Source: Zonotrichia leucophrys gambelii (Eukaryota; Chordata; Aves; Passeriformes; Passerellidae). From it: DNA of 64,000 nucleotides. Shown piece by piece: positions 13,191 to 27,436 of the stretch. The stretch is taken from the NCBI RefSeq assembly GCF_028769735.1, contig NC_088171.1, forward strand, positions 135,021,033 to 135,085,032, given 5' to 3'. The notes beneath the pieces are model-generated. The model searched no databases. It saw nothing but the letters and a program-made list of their open reading frames with translations, and had not been told where the DNA came from. Both the position numbers and the translations under genes were made by a program. Numbering within the stretch: position 1 is the first letter of the stretch; each line of letters begins with the position of its first letter.

Positions 13191-16100
13191 TCAGTTTAGG
13201 AAAGTTTAAATTCTGTTCTTACAGGTTTAGAAGAAAAGAAAATAGTGGGGGTGGGTGAACGGAATTCTTTCTGTCACTATGGAACCGCCCCAAACACAAT
13301 ATCAACAATAAATTTTTTTTTTCTTTCCATATAATAATGAGGAATATGCTTGAAAATTCCATAATTTAATCCTTTACTCAGACTAGGCAATTTACAAAAA
13401 GATCTAGCCTCTGTTTTGAGGTGATTTTTTAGTCTGGGATGTTTTGTGGCTTTTATATGGACCTAATTATCTGTTGTGTAACTAGTAGATTTGCAGCTGA
13501 GGAACATGAAACTACAACAAGAAAGAGACTTTTCAGAGAGATCAAGAAGTCTTTTGACACTGCATTTCCACTAAAAGTTTTACTTGGGAGGTCAGAAACT
13601 GAGACAGTCTAGAACCGTGGGAGTTCAGAAAAGTCTTAGTGTTGGGATGCCCACAAACATGAAAATAATTAGCTGTTTCAAGGGGATTGTTTTGCAGGGA
13701 GAGAATGGGTTTGTGTAATCCCCTTTTTACTAGTTCCACTGAAGCAATTTTTAGAAGCTCCACATATATTCATTTACCGAAGGAAGCCAGAAGAAAAAAG
13801 GATAAATATCACCCAAAAGTAATACTGTAAGATCAAAGAATAATATACACAGGGAGAAATCCTGAAGTTGTCATTCATCCTTCTGTTCAGGGAAATCAAA
13901 AAACCACATGTTGAGCAGAATTTGCAGATGGCAATTTTTTTTTTTTTAAATAATGAGTGCAATTTTATGAAAACATTACTGTCTCAAGGTATTCTTCTAA
14001 TTCCTCTGAAAGGAAAGATTTCCAGAAGCACTTAACATAATTTCTCTTTGCTTCAGCTGAAATTAGTAAAAAAGCAGAGGCAGGTCAAGAGGGAAGAACT
14101 CTGAAAATTTCCTTGCCATAACTTCAATGGATTCTACTTCACATGCTGTAGTCAGGAATACTAACCAAAGCTGGGTGAGAAAATGTCCGAGATCCTACAG
14201 TAAAACTAATATGCAATTCCTTTGGGTAACTAAAAGAGCACCAAAAAGCCACTGGAGAATTTTGATTCTTTGTTTGGTTTAGATTTTAACAGAAGAGAAC
14301 AAAAGACTGTAGGTATCAGTAAGACAATTTTATGAATTTACAAGATTAATCAGAGCAATCCATTTTAGTTGCACATTATACTGATTGCGACTCAATTGTG
14401 GAACTTTATTTTTTTGTTGTTTTGTTATTTTAAAAGTGCACATACAAAACCTGGTTTTACCACTCCATAAAAAAGATCTGTGGCAAGACCACTAGGGAAA
14501 GAAACTGGGGTAGAAATTACATTCCCACAAATGCTTACACAAATATTTCTGCTGGGAACAAGGATAAACAGGGTGGAGACCAGCATGCTTTTTTAGAGTT
14601 ACGTATCTGTGCCCTGTGAATCTTCTAAAGAAAGCAAAGAGTACTGAAGAAAAAATTGAATTTTCTGGGTAAAAAAGGGAGCTTCAGAGATCCCAAATTA
14701 ATCATCAGTTTGGGTTTAATTTAGGTAATAATTTCAGTGGTGGAAAAAATTAAATGCACATATAATGTTATTACCATTAGAGTTTTCAGAGTAAGAGAAA
14801 TTTTTAGTTGAAAATATTTTCTTGCATGTTTTGCACCAAAGCAGTTTTTTTTAAATTTAAAATAGGAAATAAATGTAAAATAAATTTTTATCTAATAATC
14901 AAAAAATATATCCTTTTTGGTCAATGGAAGAATTTCAAGTGACATTTCTTAAATACAACTTTTTTTTTTTTTTTATGTTTATCTCAGAAAAAATGTCCAA
15001 ATTCTCTAGCACCAGATTTTAAAAAATTGCCCAGGTTTACTAGAGGGCAGCTGGACCAGCACAGTATATGTTCTGGAGAAACTGATCCATGCCAGGGTCC
15101 CCTAGGACCATTAAAATAACTTTGCAGCACAGTTTCAGGGATAAATGGAATTTTCTTACATAGGAAGTTCTTTCCTATCCTTGATTTGCATTTGAACCTG
15201 AGTCTGGTCTGCAATATTGGCTCAGGTTCAAATTGCACATGCATATGGTCCATCCTCACCAAGCTAGGTTGTCTGTTTCTCCCTTCTGCACAAATAAGGC
15301 AAGAAAATTTCAGAAGCATCTTTGAAAGAGACAAAGAAAGGCAATAAAATGCATCAGCTTACAGATACCAAAACAATGATCTGCTGGCTAAAGGGAAGCC
15401 TCCCTCAGTCCCTGGGACTGTCAGCAGCATCTACAGCCACAGGCACATACACCACCAAAGACATCTTGCCTTCTCCCAGCCGCTAGGAATTTCTGAACCA
15501 GTGTCATCCATCCTTTCTGCATCCATCATGACCAGAGTCTGAACTCTCAACTCTTGGTATTCCTGGCACTCGTCTTTGGAGGAGTTCCTTGAAAAAGACT
15601 TGTGTCATCATGCTACAGGAAGATAATGATCTTTGGATCTGTTATCCTTATACAGAAAGTCTTAAACTGGTTGGAGTAAAAGGGAATTTTTTTCCTCTTT
15701 TCCCTCAAAGGGTCTGAAACTTCCTGACATATTGAAAAGGCAAGAGAATTTATAACCTCATGGTAGGCAGAAAGCTCAAACTGAATATTTTCACAACAAA
15801 TTCATGAACTCATATTCCCTCCAAAATGGTTTACAGAAATTTACCAGAAACAATTAAAACAATTAAGAAAAAAGTGCCTCTTTTTCGTAATAGCAAAATA
15901 GCTTTTCACAGTCACAAATGTTATAGAGCCATGCTTTGATCATCTTCATTGTCAGGAAACTCATTTTTATACACTGTGTTTTTGGCTGCATAAAGAAATT
16001 ATACCAGGAAAATTATTACTTTCACTAATGTAGACTCTGATCACTGATTTCTTCCACTTTGTTAAGACTTAGAAATGGCATATTAATATTGTGCCAATTT

Positions 16101-19100
16101 TATTATCACTTATTTGCAATGCAGGGCTAGAATTCTAGGTGTCATAAAAGAGAGACACAAAACATGAAAAAAACAGTCAAATAGTTTTTTCTCTCCAAAA
16201 TAAATATACTAAAATCATGTGGCTGTTTGTGCTTGGGATGCCAGAGAAGCTCCAGAGAAGTGTTTTTTCTTACATGCATCAACCCACGGTAGATACATTT
16301 AAGGATGAAATTCGCTGGCTGCCTGAAGAGATTTAAATTCAGGACTACCACAGTCAGAGTTCCTACTCTTTCCCTTGTTAGTCACCTGATAAAGCAATGA
16401 GGTAATTTTAGAAGTCATATGGTCAAAAAGACATTTTTAGAACAGATTTTTTTTAAACAAATTACTTTCCTGAACTTGGTTGCCATGATCATCCCACAGG
16501 AATACTGACCCAGGTATAAGGGAAGAAGCAGCATGTGTTCTGAAGTTGTGTTTTGGATTAGATTAAGATGCTTTACAGCTATATCTTAAATCCAGAGTTT
16601 TGCATGTGCTTTAAACAAGCAACCCTGCTGAGAAAAACAGCCTCACTTTAGTCCTGGCTGTTAAATCCTGCTTTGTACTATTCTTTCTCTTACAGCAAGG
16701 GATGAGTTTGCATCAGTTTGGTAAATTTGATCCAGACTAGAAATACCACAGGTCAGCTCTTTAGCTCCACATCATTGCCACACAGATGTTCATGCTGACA
16801 GGAAGGGAGGGAAGTGGGCTGAGGGTGAGATTGTGTCTTCCAGAACATGACAGCATGTTTGGAGAAACTGTGAGCTGTCACTGAGCAGGGTGGTCTCTTC
16901 CCCAGCCCCAGCTGCTGTTTCATTTCCGTGCATGAGATGTAACTAATCCACAGCTGCAGGATGAGTCACTTTAGCAACCTAATCTAATGGAAAACTAATT
17001 TTTGTTTGCTTTGGGTTTATTCTTTTAGTGGTAGGCTAAATTTCTGTCATTGGATCTGGCTCAAGGGAAATGCATGCAGCCAAAAGCAGGAGCAGAGATG
17101 GGAAGGAGTTTCTTTTAACACAGCTCACATCTACACCACATTAGGGATAATGTACTATCTGATACTGAAAGGCAGAAAGTATCTGTTGACTGCTCCATGC
17201 TGTCCAGTCAATTTCAGACAAGCTGAACTAATGATAATTAGCTATTTAACTTGTTATAAATATGGAATTCTGGTGTTTTTGGGTATAGGCATTATCTCCA
17301 ACAATTTCCATTTTCACTTTTTTTGGAATGTAACAATCTGTTTATATCAAAGATATAAGATATTTCAAAAATATATCAAAGATATTTCTCAGCAACAAAG
17401 AGGTTTACATCATTATCACCTCTCACCCATTGTCAGCTGTTTGCTCCTATACTTCTCTCCTGCCAGTTATGAAGACACAACTGTTTAACCCTTCCCTAAA
17501 AATTATCTAGGTTAAGGAAAACAAATACTGCTTTAAAACACCTCAAAAGTAAGTAAATACTTGTTTCCTTCTAGACAGATTATTTGTATATTCATTTGAA
17601 TAAGCAATTCAATATGTACTTGTGTCAGCAAAAGTGGGGGGATAGAAATCTCCAGCAGAGTTACAGAAATATTGAGAGGAAGAAGGCAAAGGACATCTTT
17701 GATCCCATTTGGTTTTGGTTCCAATAGAATCATTCATATGTCCTGAATGTGACTTTTATTACTAAAGCTGTACAAATAAAAACCACCTTTCTAACCACTT
17801 ATAAAGTGACTGAGGGTTTATACGGCTTATTTTTTAGTGACAAAAAGTTGAGAAATATGACTTCTGAGGCAATCCTGTCTAACCCACAGGACTCTGACAG
17901 CTGTGTTGAAGTTAAAAGAAAGCAGAAAATTCTATTTGCCTTGTACTTTGTTCTCCTCATTAACTGTCAAGTCAAATCTACTTGTGATATATTAAAATAT
18001 ATTAAATACTAAAATATTAAATATTAAATCAGATACTATAAATTCAAAGTTGTATTCCCAATATCACTAACACAATGTCCTCCATGATTCCCAACTCCTT
18101 ACAAAATCACACACACAAAGCTCAGCACAGACACGGACTGGTAAACAACAGTGGCAACAGCACTGTCTGACATCTCTGGAGGACAGATTAATCATCATCT
18201 TGGAATAAACAGTACATCATGACTATGAGCATGAAAATAAAAACAATTTAGCTATTTAAATGAAAAATATTTTGAAAGTAAAAATAGCTACTTAAAGTGA
18301 TAGAACTGTCAGTTACATCAAACACTTGGCTCATACTGTGTATAATACAGTAGGATGTCTTAGGACTCCATAGACAGAAAAAAATGGGCCAACCAGAATG
18401 GGGAAAGCAAACAGACAAATTAAGGCTCACTCTGTTTCTAGTACAAGAACAGTATAGTCAAAATGTTAAATTTCATTTGAGTCAGTAGAATTGCTGTTAC
18501 AAGAGATGGATGTTGTCCTAACAATAGTGGTTAATGGATCAGTTCTTCAGCACAGAGAAATTCAATAAAGTTAAGTTAAAAAAAAATCTTTATTTAATGC
18601 TCAGTTCCTCCACTAATGCGCTTTTTCAAAAAGTAGAAATCACTTAGAATAATAAAATATGCACTTCTAGTGCAGTCTAAGTATCAGCTTTTCCTTTTTT
18701 ATTTATATTGTTGACACTAAGAGAGTATGTACTGCACTGATAGGTGTGAACCCAAGATAGTTCTTTCTAAATAATTTGCAGCCTAAGGACATAATCAGAG
18801 CAAGAAGAGGAACTGATTAAAAAAAGAGGGCAGTTGCAGAAGATTGCAGATCATGTTCCACATTACTATTATGCTTTTCTTATGTTTGGAATTTCCCCTT
18901 AGATCCATTTAAAAATCTTTGTCTCCCTTAAAAATTAGTGGCAAAAGTTATTTTTGATCCTAATACTTGCAGTTTCTCAAATATTCTTATTAAGATGTCT
19001 ATGTGGCCCTTTTCCTAAAAGGACTCATACTCAGCTTTTAAACATTTCCAATCCTATTAAGGTAAGTATCTGTATCATAAATGTTCATCTACACATTGAC

Positions 19101-20999
19101 CAGATGATTCTGGTGCGCTAAAACATAAAAGGAAGCTTTAGAAATGAGTCTCCTGCACCTAAGAAAACACAGCTGTACATCATTTAGGCCACTAAAGGCC
19201 TTCTGTTTTAAACTTCTATTTCTTTAACTCTTTAAATTCTTTTTTAAAACTTTAATTTAAAGTGTATGAGTAACTGTAATACTATATAAAAAAGGAAAGG
19301 AAAATATCATTAGTGAAAGAAAAAGATTTATATTTAGAAAGGGTTGTCTGCATTTTGGTAAGAAATCTAATTTATTTAGCTAGCCAGCAATTTGAAACAC
19401 AAGAAAAGGTCATCTCTCCAGTGTGTACAACAGTGGAACAAAACTGTCCAACTTTTGCCCAAATTTACTTTTTCTATTCCAGAAGTAGCTCACAGGTAAG
19501 CTTTTTTGCTTACAATGTCATGGAGCTCATGTTGGGACTTAAAAATTAAGTTCAGCAATTTGAATTGAAAGTATTAATACTTTGTTCATTAACTACATTC
19601 TTTTGGAAATTAAATCGACTACCTTATAAAAAAAGATTATACTATTGATTCTTATTCAGAGCTTGCCTCATTGGTATTCTTCTCCAGCCACTGCAACAAA
19701 ATGACACATCTGTTTTAATTTTTATATGACTACAATTATGTTCATTGTGGGTTGTTTTTTGGTTTTTTTTCCTGTTGACACTGTGTGGCAAAAGAAAAGA
19801 TTTGGCTCTCAGCTATATTTGGATCGCATGGCTTGCTTCACAGTGGACCTCACAGATCCTCGGCTATTCAGGGCACCATCATACCTTCAGGCATCCTGCA
19901 TAAAAAGACACCAATCATTTTCCATACCAGAACAACCCACCACTCAGGCAGCCTGAAAGAAGTTCTTAGTGGAGAGCAGTACATCAATTTTATTTTTGTA
20001 GATTCTAAAATGCTTCTTTGTGGAAGTCTGTGGAAGATCACTTATAGCAACTTTTTATTCCTTCTATGTGCTCCTTTAAGATGAGTCTTGGAGAGCTTAT
20101 AAAAATATTACTCACATATTGTGTGCTGGGAAGAAATTTTCAGAGCTTCTAGAACTTAAAATGTAATTGAATTTCACAGCATAAAGGTTCATTACAGCAA
20201 AGCCAACTAGTCAAAGTGACCAGTTCTGCATTGTTCATAAGATTGATGAGGACTGAGAACCTCGTGATATATGAACTACAGGTAACAGTAACTGTAAAAT
20301 TCAAGTCTGAATTTAAGTTTCACTAACAATTTTTGAGGTGTGAGTACACATATCTAATTTAGCCTATTACTGAAAACAGAAAAATTTTGCAATTTTACAC
20401 AGTATATGCCAAAATTGATTAATCTTTAGATTTAGGCACTGGTCATCAAGGTACATAGCTCCAAATCTACATTGAATCTACATCACCCTGCATCCTGAGC
20501 TGAAAAAACCCAGTGCAATGTGTCCCCAAGCCATCATGGAGCAGCCAGGTTGTACTGTATAATTGATGGCAGTGGCCTCTAGGAAACAGAGCCAACCTTA
20601 GCACCCACTCACGCATTTTGCATAAATTGACTTTAAATTGAGTCTTTTCCTTGTGGTTAGAATTTTCATCTTTCTGTATGTCAGCGGCTACTGAATAAAC
20701 CCCTCCCACAGGAACTTCTCAAGCACATCAGATTCTTCAGGCGACAAAGTTTGATTCCTCAGATATTTGTTCTTTTTCCATTTGCATTCAAATATTGACA
20801 ATAACTCCCTGCAAATCGAAGTGTCAAAGTTCCTCAATTTTATGTTTTAGCACTGCAAATTAATACCCATTATTAATCAAGGCCTAAGGGTCTCATCCAG
20901 GATCCATCTGCAATGTGCTATCAAAACACATTGCAAATGTTACTGTTACTTAAAGAGCTGATTGCACTACATTTGCCAGAACTGTGAAGAGAATGCATG
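13191..20999. other. Unique non-coding stretch
   Basis: No gene, RNA gene or transposon is recognised over about 7.8 kb. A poly-T run lies near 14960-14974, and AT-rich direct repeats (AAATATT/ATATTAAA) lie near 17994-18030. A somewhat GC-richer segment at 15360-15600 has one frame open for about 64 codons on the + strand, but it lacks convincing splice sites or a recognisable domain. The 160-codon frame at 17006-17488 (+) has no recognisable motif. Confidence 0.5.
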
Positions 21000-21537
21000 A
21001 TACACAGAAACTTCCTACTTGGAATGGAGTGAGTTTTCTGCATAGTAGCTAGCATGGTGCTTTGTTTTGGGTTTGCAGCCAGAACAGTGTTGAGACTGCA
21101 GGGAAGTTTTGGTTACTGCTGAGCAACGCTTACATAGCACCAGGGTGAGGAGGATATGGGTGCACAAGGGCAGGGGACACAGCCCTGACAGCCAACTGAC
21201 CAGAGGGATGTTTCACACCATATAGCATGATACTTCTTAATAAAGCCTACAGGAAAGAAGGGTGAACACAAGGAATTCTAGTGTTTATCTTCACAAGTAA
21301 AAGCTACACATGATGAGGACCTGCTTTCCTGGAAATGACTATGAACCTACCTGCTAATGGGAAGTAGTGAATAAATTCCCCATTTTACATGGCTTGTGCA
21401 CACAGTTTTCTTTCCCTATTAAACTGGGGTTTTTTCAGCCTGCAAATTTTCACACTTTTACCATACAAATTCACCCCTGAGGAGGTGTGAGTGAACAGCT
21501 GGATGAGGCCTTACTCCTCACCAGAGGTAACCCACAA
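21000..21537 (+). mobile_element. Old ERVL-type solo LTR, degraded
   Basis: The order of motifs matches a widespread avian LTR family. The U3-like part contains a CATAGTAGCTAGCATGGTGC segment, then CCAGAACAGTGTTGA, TGCTGAGCAACGCTTACA, and GGGGACACAGCCCTGACAG, then a TATA-like TTAATAAAG near 21237. Further on is the R/U5-like part: AAGTAGTGAATAAATTCCC, CTATTAAACTGGGG with an ATTAAA signal at 21418-21423, and the end GAGGTAACCCACAA, related to the family end GGTTAAACCACAACA. These place it in + orientation. Both ends are eroded: no intact TG start and no target duplication were found, so the boundaries are approximate by some tens of bases. It is more diverged than the LTRs at 31-41 kb. Confidence 0.55.
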
Positions 21538-22964
21538 GGGTATTTTCTGTTGTCATTGAAATCTGTTAGGTGACATAATGACTTGTGCATCTGATTCTTT
21601 TCATCTATTGCCACACATTTTACCGTTCCTTCATTTATGAAATATATAATTCTGAAATGCTTCCTTTTTATTTAAAACAAACACTCATTTCATCTTTTAA
21701 GTGACTGTATAACCTTTACAATATATAAACATATGTATTTTGCTATAAAAAGGTTAAAAAATTGAGCATTATTTTATGAGCTGAACATCATCACTTATAG
21801 TTTTGCAGTATTAATAATATGTGCTTCATTAAGTCCTAAATTTAACAAAGGGCTGTTAAAACAATGTGTTTCATCACTTGCCCATAGAAAGAAGCAAATT
21901 AGTGCAAGAGAAGGAAGTTGTTAAAAAATGTAGACTCCTGAAAAAAATTTAAAAAAGTAAAGAAGACAGTCTAAATTTATCAAATGGAATTTTACAAGGA
22001 TGCTCCTTTCTGTAAGGGCTTATAGTAGATTTAAATGATACATTTCTAGCTCGCAGAATGCCAAACAAACAAGACATTATAACACCAAAATGATGGATTT
22101 TGATACAAGCCCTAAAGTGAACATGATGCAAATTTATCTATTGTTTTTCTCCTTACTGTTTTCCACAGGTTTCTAAGACAATAGGCCAATGAAAAGGAGA
22201 CCTAAAGTTTCTCTTTGGTAAATTTAGCCGCCACAGATCTTAAAGTTCCTCTCCATTCTGCTTTTTTACTACTGGTATTGTATAACTGTCACTTCTGTAT
22301 TCTGTATAACCTGAAGATGAATCTAAAAAGAGGCACTGACTTGACAGAAATAAAGAAATTCAATTAGATAATTATATACCAAATCTGGCTTATCTATTAT
22401 ACCCCCTCTCCCTCATTTTTATTTTGACCATGACCATTACCTTGCCAGGTTTTACAAACCACAGACCAAACTAGCTCCTCCCTTAGAGAGACAGTCTGTT
22501 TGCTCTCACTTGGGAAATAAATCTGTTCTCCATTTATTTCTTATATTACTGCTCTTCATCTTCTTTAAAAGAGAGAAAAAAGAAGATTAATTAAGCCCAG
22601 TGGTGCCAATACAATTTGTGTTTCACTTGATATAGATACACCAGAGGAACCTATTTGCACATACATGAAAAATGAAATAACTACACAGGAAAAAAAAAGT
22701 GGCAGCATGCTGAACAGAAGTTATAGATGCCTCAGAAAGAGGCAGCAGTATTTTTAAGATATCAGTTAAATTAAACATTGACACAAAGTCATTGATGGTA
22801 GGGAAATTATCATCTATTGACACTATAGCCATGTCAAGATTTAATTTAGCCTTCAATATAGTGTATTCATCAGAGTTTTGCAATTCTTAATAATAAAATA
22901 TTTGCCAATAGTTCTGATATAAGTATAGTGGTATAGCTCCCAACTCAATGTTTATTTTGGTTCT
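21538..22964. other. Unique AT-rich non-coding stretch
   Basis: Nothing recognisable. A minus-strand open frame of 86 codons at 22623-22883 reads as a plausible peptide but has no splice context, no homologue I can name, and ends in a hydrophobic run typical of chance frames. Confidence 0.5.
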
Positions 22965-23376
22965 AAAATATTTCTTCCTTGAATTTAGTTTGAATTTACC
23001 TTCTATTTATTTAAAACTTTTGCCTCTTCCCTTACAACAATAGGCCCTATTAAAAAGGTTTTCTCTATCTTTCTTATAGCCCCCTTTAAGTACTCAGACC
23101 ACCAAGGCACTTCTCCAAGCTGAACTCCAAATCTCAGCCTTTCCTCATAGGAGAGGTGCTCCATCCTTTGGAACATCTTTTTGTCCTCCTCTGGTCATGC
23201 TAAAACAGATCCTTATCTTTCCCATGCTGAGGACCCTAGAGGTGGATGTAGTATTCCAAAAGGGATCTAAGAACACAATGGAGGGGCAGAATCACTTCCC
23301 TTGAACTGCTGGTCAAGGGAAGTGATTGCAGCCCAGGATGCAGCTGGCTTTTCAGATGTGGGTGCACATTGTTGCC
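22965..23376 (-). mobile_element. CR1 LINE fragment, minus strand
   Basis: On the + strand this reads as the reverse complement of the CR1 3' half. Landmarks are TTTCTTCCTTGAATTTA, CAACAATAGGCCCTATTAAAA, TCATAGGAGAGGTGCTCCA, GAGGGGCAGAATCACTTCC, and GCAGCCCAGGATGCAGCTGG, in the order seen in standard CR1 copies. It lacks both the 3' tail repeats and the 5' part, and carries many substitutions and small gaps, so it is old. No ORF survives. Confidence 0.85.
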
Positions 23377-26300
23377 TTAAACAGATTGTCATTTACAAAA
23401 ATTAAACTAAAAAAGGTTTTTAATTCCCTCCCCTTACCCCTTACATACGAGGATCCCAGATTTCAAAAATGGCCTTTTGTTTCTTCCTCAGTAGTCAGAT
23501 TTGTGCAGCATGGTTTTCAATTCCCCTTCCGAAACACCTCAAGTTAAACATGACAGTCACTGTGTGCTTTAAAAGTTGTGAACTATCACCAACTACAAAT
23601 GGTTGAAAACAGTTTTGCATGGATAGCCAAGAGACAGTCTGTTATGGAAATTTTGTCTGTCAAAACAGTGCACTGTCAACTCCCAAGTGTCCAAAGCCAT
23701 ATTACACCTCTTTTCTTTTCAATGCTGTTTGCTCCAAGTGGCTTGGAGAAATAATTATGAATCTGAGAAAACTGGAGAACATTGCTACTAGTAACAGGGA
23801 CAAAAATCAGAGCAGAAGTTTAACAAGGAAGAAGCCAGAGAATTAACAGTGAGCCTCTACACAATAACTATACATTTCATTCACTAAATAAATACATATG
23901 GTGCTTGGTAATGATCTTATCTCTGTATTGCAATAGTTTTGTGTCCTTTTTGCTAGAAAGTGAAATATTTGGTATGTGAAAGATAAGAAAGGTGGGAAAG
24001 TGGGTAAACAAGGATAAGTGAGCGACTATAAACATCAACATTTGGAAGTTGTCACTAACACGCATACAAGCAAAGCTGCTAGCAGCAGTTAGAGTCTGGA
24101 TGTCAGAAATGTTTGTTTTTCACTCTTGTAAAGGGCTCTTTCTGTGAAATTTAATTACACAATTAAAGTCATAAGTGTTTTCTGCACATGTAAGATCCAC
24201 AATCTGCTGAGCAGAGCAGCTCTGTTTTGCAGCTTTATACTCAACAAACTCTGCTGTAGACATTGTCTCAAGCTAAGCGGAATGAAATGCTTATATCTGA
24301 CTGGGGTTCTCTAATGGCTAGTAAACAAAGAGCCTCCTTTTACAAATACCACAACATAAATGGGGGAATATATGCACATTCCCTGATATATCCACAACAA
24401 ATGTATTAAGTTTTCATAACAAATTAACATTAACACCTCTGCTAAGGCAAGATTCCCTTGGGAGGAACGTAAGCTGTGGCACTAGCATATGAGACGAGGA
24501 CAATTCTCCAAATGCTATCAGAAAGAATGAGAATTTAATTTATGAAATAAAAATTTAACTCTATTTAACTCTATGCCGTTCTAGTAAAAGTTTTCCTGCA
24601 CAATTGCATCAAGTGTGATGCTGTGTCCATGAGAAATGGAGCAGTAACAACGTGAGTAAAGATCTGCAATTCAATATATAGATCTGAAGACTTTGCTGCC
24701 TATCATATTACATCATCATAGTTTACATGCAAGTACAAATGTCAGCTGCACTTAACAAAAATTTATTAAAGACAGAGATCACAGTAGGAAAATGGCACAA
24801 AGGGCTGCACATGCAGGGAGTATGGGAACAAAAAGACAAAGTAGTTTCTAAGCAGTTTGCAAAAGTGGCAAAGGTTTAATATAAATTGCTATATAGATTC
24901 ACATTTAAATTTAGAGTTGGTTATGTGTCTTAAATCTGGACTGACATTCAAGTCCACTTAAACCAGCCCAGGATAACTTTCTCTCTTCCACTCGATAGTA
25001 AGCATTATTTTTTTAAAAGTCTCAAGACAAAGCTTCAAACAGCTTGCATATTATTCTATGACAAGCATATCTTTTTTCTCAAAGTTTAATTTAACTTTCC
25101 AACATTTGGGAAGCATCATTGTAGACTAGGAGATCGTTTGACTACATCTCTTTCATTTTGATGAAACAGATAGCAATATAGATATTTGTTTAAAGGAAGC
25201 AATTTCTACAGCTGTGCACAGACTTACACAGTACAAAACCATGATTTTCCAGCTAACAAAAAAGACTTAAACCAGTTCAAAAACCTTTATCTGAACAAAA
25301 GTTGATTTTGTTGACATAGCACTCAACTAGTGTCCATAAATTGCAGTGATGAATATTAACCAGCTGTTAGTGTCCTACTCTCGGGAACGCTGTTTAATAA
25401 AGCTGTCATCCTTATGAAACTGTTTTACTGGTACCTTTGACACTGCTTTTGAGAAAATGTGTCAAGAGTTTAAAAACTGGCAAAACACAAGAGGCAACTT
25501 GAAAAAAAAGACATACAGTCAATTTCCCAAACCCATTCTTTCTAGTCTTTCAGATTCATTAAATTTCCTATATCTTTAATTCCTAAAATTCTAGTGGTTT
25601 TAACTGAATTGTGATTTTTCCTTTTTGGGCTTCTTTTTTTTTTTAATGTAGGACATTTGAAAAACAACAACCAAACATTTTTCTTTTTTTTATGAAAAAA
25701 GACTGTTAAACATTTTCCCTGTAATGTGGAAACCTCTCTTCCATTCTTGCAAAATATGTGACTGGTTTCTGCTTTCATCTCCAATAAGCTGCCCTCCCTT
25801 TCTCAGTTTGAGAAACTTTATTAAAGCATTGCCTTTATGTTTATTCTTTGGAGTGTAAAACTTTGAATTTGGTTTGATTAAGAAGACTGGTGTAGATTTT
25901 TTTCAGTATTTGAGCATTGTCATTAGGATCATTTATATTCTTCAGAGAAAGTTAGAAGAAAAAAATAACATTGCTACTTCCCCAATTCTCCTGTCATCCA
26001 ACAGGGTAGTCCACCAAACAGTAAACAAATCACGTATATCTTAATTTATCCACTATACCCTGTTTTTAATATGCCTATAAACTTACTAGCTTATTTATCT
26101 TCTGTTCACTTGTAAACTCAACCAAGCAGGATGTGCAACAATGATTTAATATATTATGCAGAATATACTTCAAAGAGATCTTTCAGTGCATCAGGAAGAG
26201 TCAAGGCTTCTGCTTCAGAACATATGCATATATATTTCTTCTTTCTGAATCTTGGACAAAATCATCATTTCTGATACTCTTTTTATCTTGTAAGGAAATA

Positions 26301-26854
26301 AGTAACAGTGCCTGAAGTGCTGTCATTTATTGACTATCTTCCTGAAAGGAAAGGGATTGACTGACTATGACTGCTGCAAAATTCCATAACTGTAAATACT
26401 AGAATAGATTATATTCCAAATAATACATTTCCATAAAGGAATTAATTATGTCAGACATTCATCTCCCTCCAAGATATGTTAGCTCAAGGCTATTGACTGG
26501 GTTGATTACTGCTAAATATATAATACATGACAAATGCTCTTTAAGAATAAAAATTGAGAACAGTTTTGTTGTTGTGTTCTCTGTATCTACCAATATATTT
26601 TATCATATTAAAGGGCCAAAGTAACACTGGATTTAAAACTTTCTTTGTAGGAGGCAGAACTTGCAAGTTTGAAGCAACTTATCTACCTTTACATTCCTAC
26701 CTTAGGGTCTTCCCATATCAATAATCAACTCCACTTAATTGTAAAAAAACTAGTAAATTCATAGGGGTAAGTTTGATTTTTCTTGGTCAACCTACAAGAC
26801 ATGAGCTTAACTGGGACCTTAGATAGCATATAAATGAAGATTTTTTCACTGGAT
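23377..26854. other. Unique AT-rich non-coding stretch
   Basis: No gene or transposon is recognised. Short repeats only, for example a duplicated TATTTAACTC unit near 24556-24575 and poly-T runs near 25632. Parts around 24300-24800 have the balanced, low-repeat look of possible conserved non-coding sequence, but nothing in the sequence alone proves this. Confidence 0.5.
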
Positions 26855-27253
26855 GAAAAACAGTGTGGCTAGAAGTACTGGGGCAGAGATCATCCCCATG
26901 TACTCAGCACAGGTACAGCCTGCACCTCAAATCCTGTGATCAGTTTTGGGCCCCTCACTACAAGAAGGACATTGAGGTGTTGGAGTGTGTCCCGAGAAGA
27001 GCAACAAGTGATAGGACAAGAAGAAATCAACTCAAGTTATCACAGGGGAGGTTTAAATTGGATCTAGGGAAAAATTTCTTCAGTTGTCAAGCATTGGAAT
27101 GGACTGGTCTGGAAATAGATTGGATCACTAACTCTTGAGGTATTTAAAAGATGTGTAGATGTGGCACTAAAGGACATGGCTTATGGATTAATAATCAGAT
27201 ACAATGATCTTATAGGTCTATCTCAGCCTAAATGATGCTTTAATTCTATGATT
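26855..27253 (+). mobile_element. CR1 LINE 3' end, plus strand
   Basis: The piece covers the last part of the CR1 ORF and the 3' untranslated end. Landmarks include the TTTTGGGCCCCTCACTACAAGA segment, GTGTCCCGAGAAGAGCAAC, GGGAGGTTTAAATTGGAT, AGATGTGTAGATGTGGCACT, and the tail AATTCTATGATT. It is 5' truncated, and an internal deletion joins the ORF part to the UTR part. Some peptide traces of the ORF end (a QFWAPHYKKDIEVLE segment) are readable. Confidence 0.9.
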
Positions 27254-27399
27254 TATTGTTGTCTCTTGCATTTGGACTACTTAAACACCCTCAGACATAA
27301 ACTTATGTAAACAGATCTTGAGATATATTGGTGTAATTGGGAATATAATTGAAGATGATGGAATTCCAAAAGACTTGGGAGGAGAATACTCACACCTTC

Positions 27400-27436
27400 T
27401 TTTATTTATTTATTTTTTATTTTTTTATTTATTTTA
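27400..27436. repeat. (TTTA)n-like simple repeat
   Basis: Imperfect TTTA/TTTTA tandem units, interrupted by extra T residues. Confidence 0.8.

Noticed and set aside
17006..17488. 160-codon plus-strand open frame as a gene
   Set aside because: The peptide has no recognisable domain, is rich in residues of AT-rich codons, and lacks promoter, splice or polyadenylation context. It is compatible with chance.
22623..22883. 86-codon minus-strand frame that reads like a protein
   Set aside because: No splice sites fit, the second half is a hydrophobic run encoded by T-rich DNA, and I cannot relate it to a transposase or any known family.
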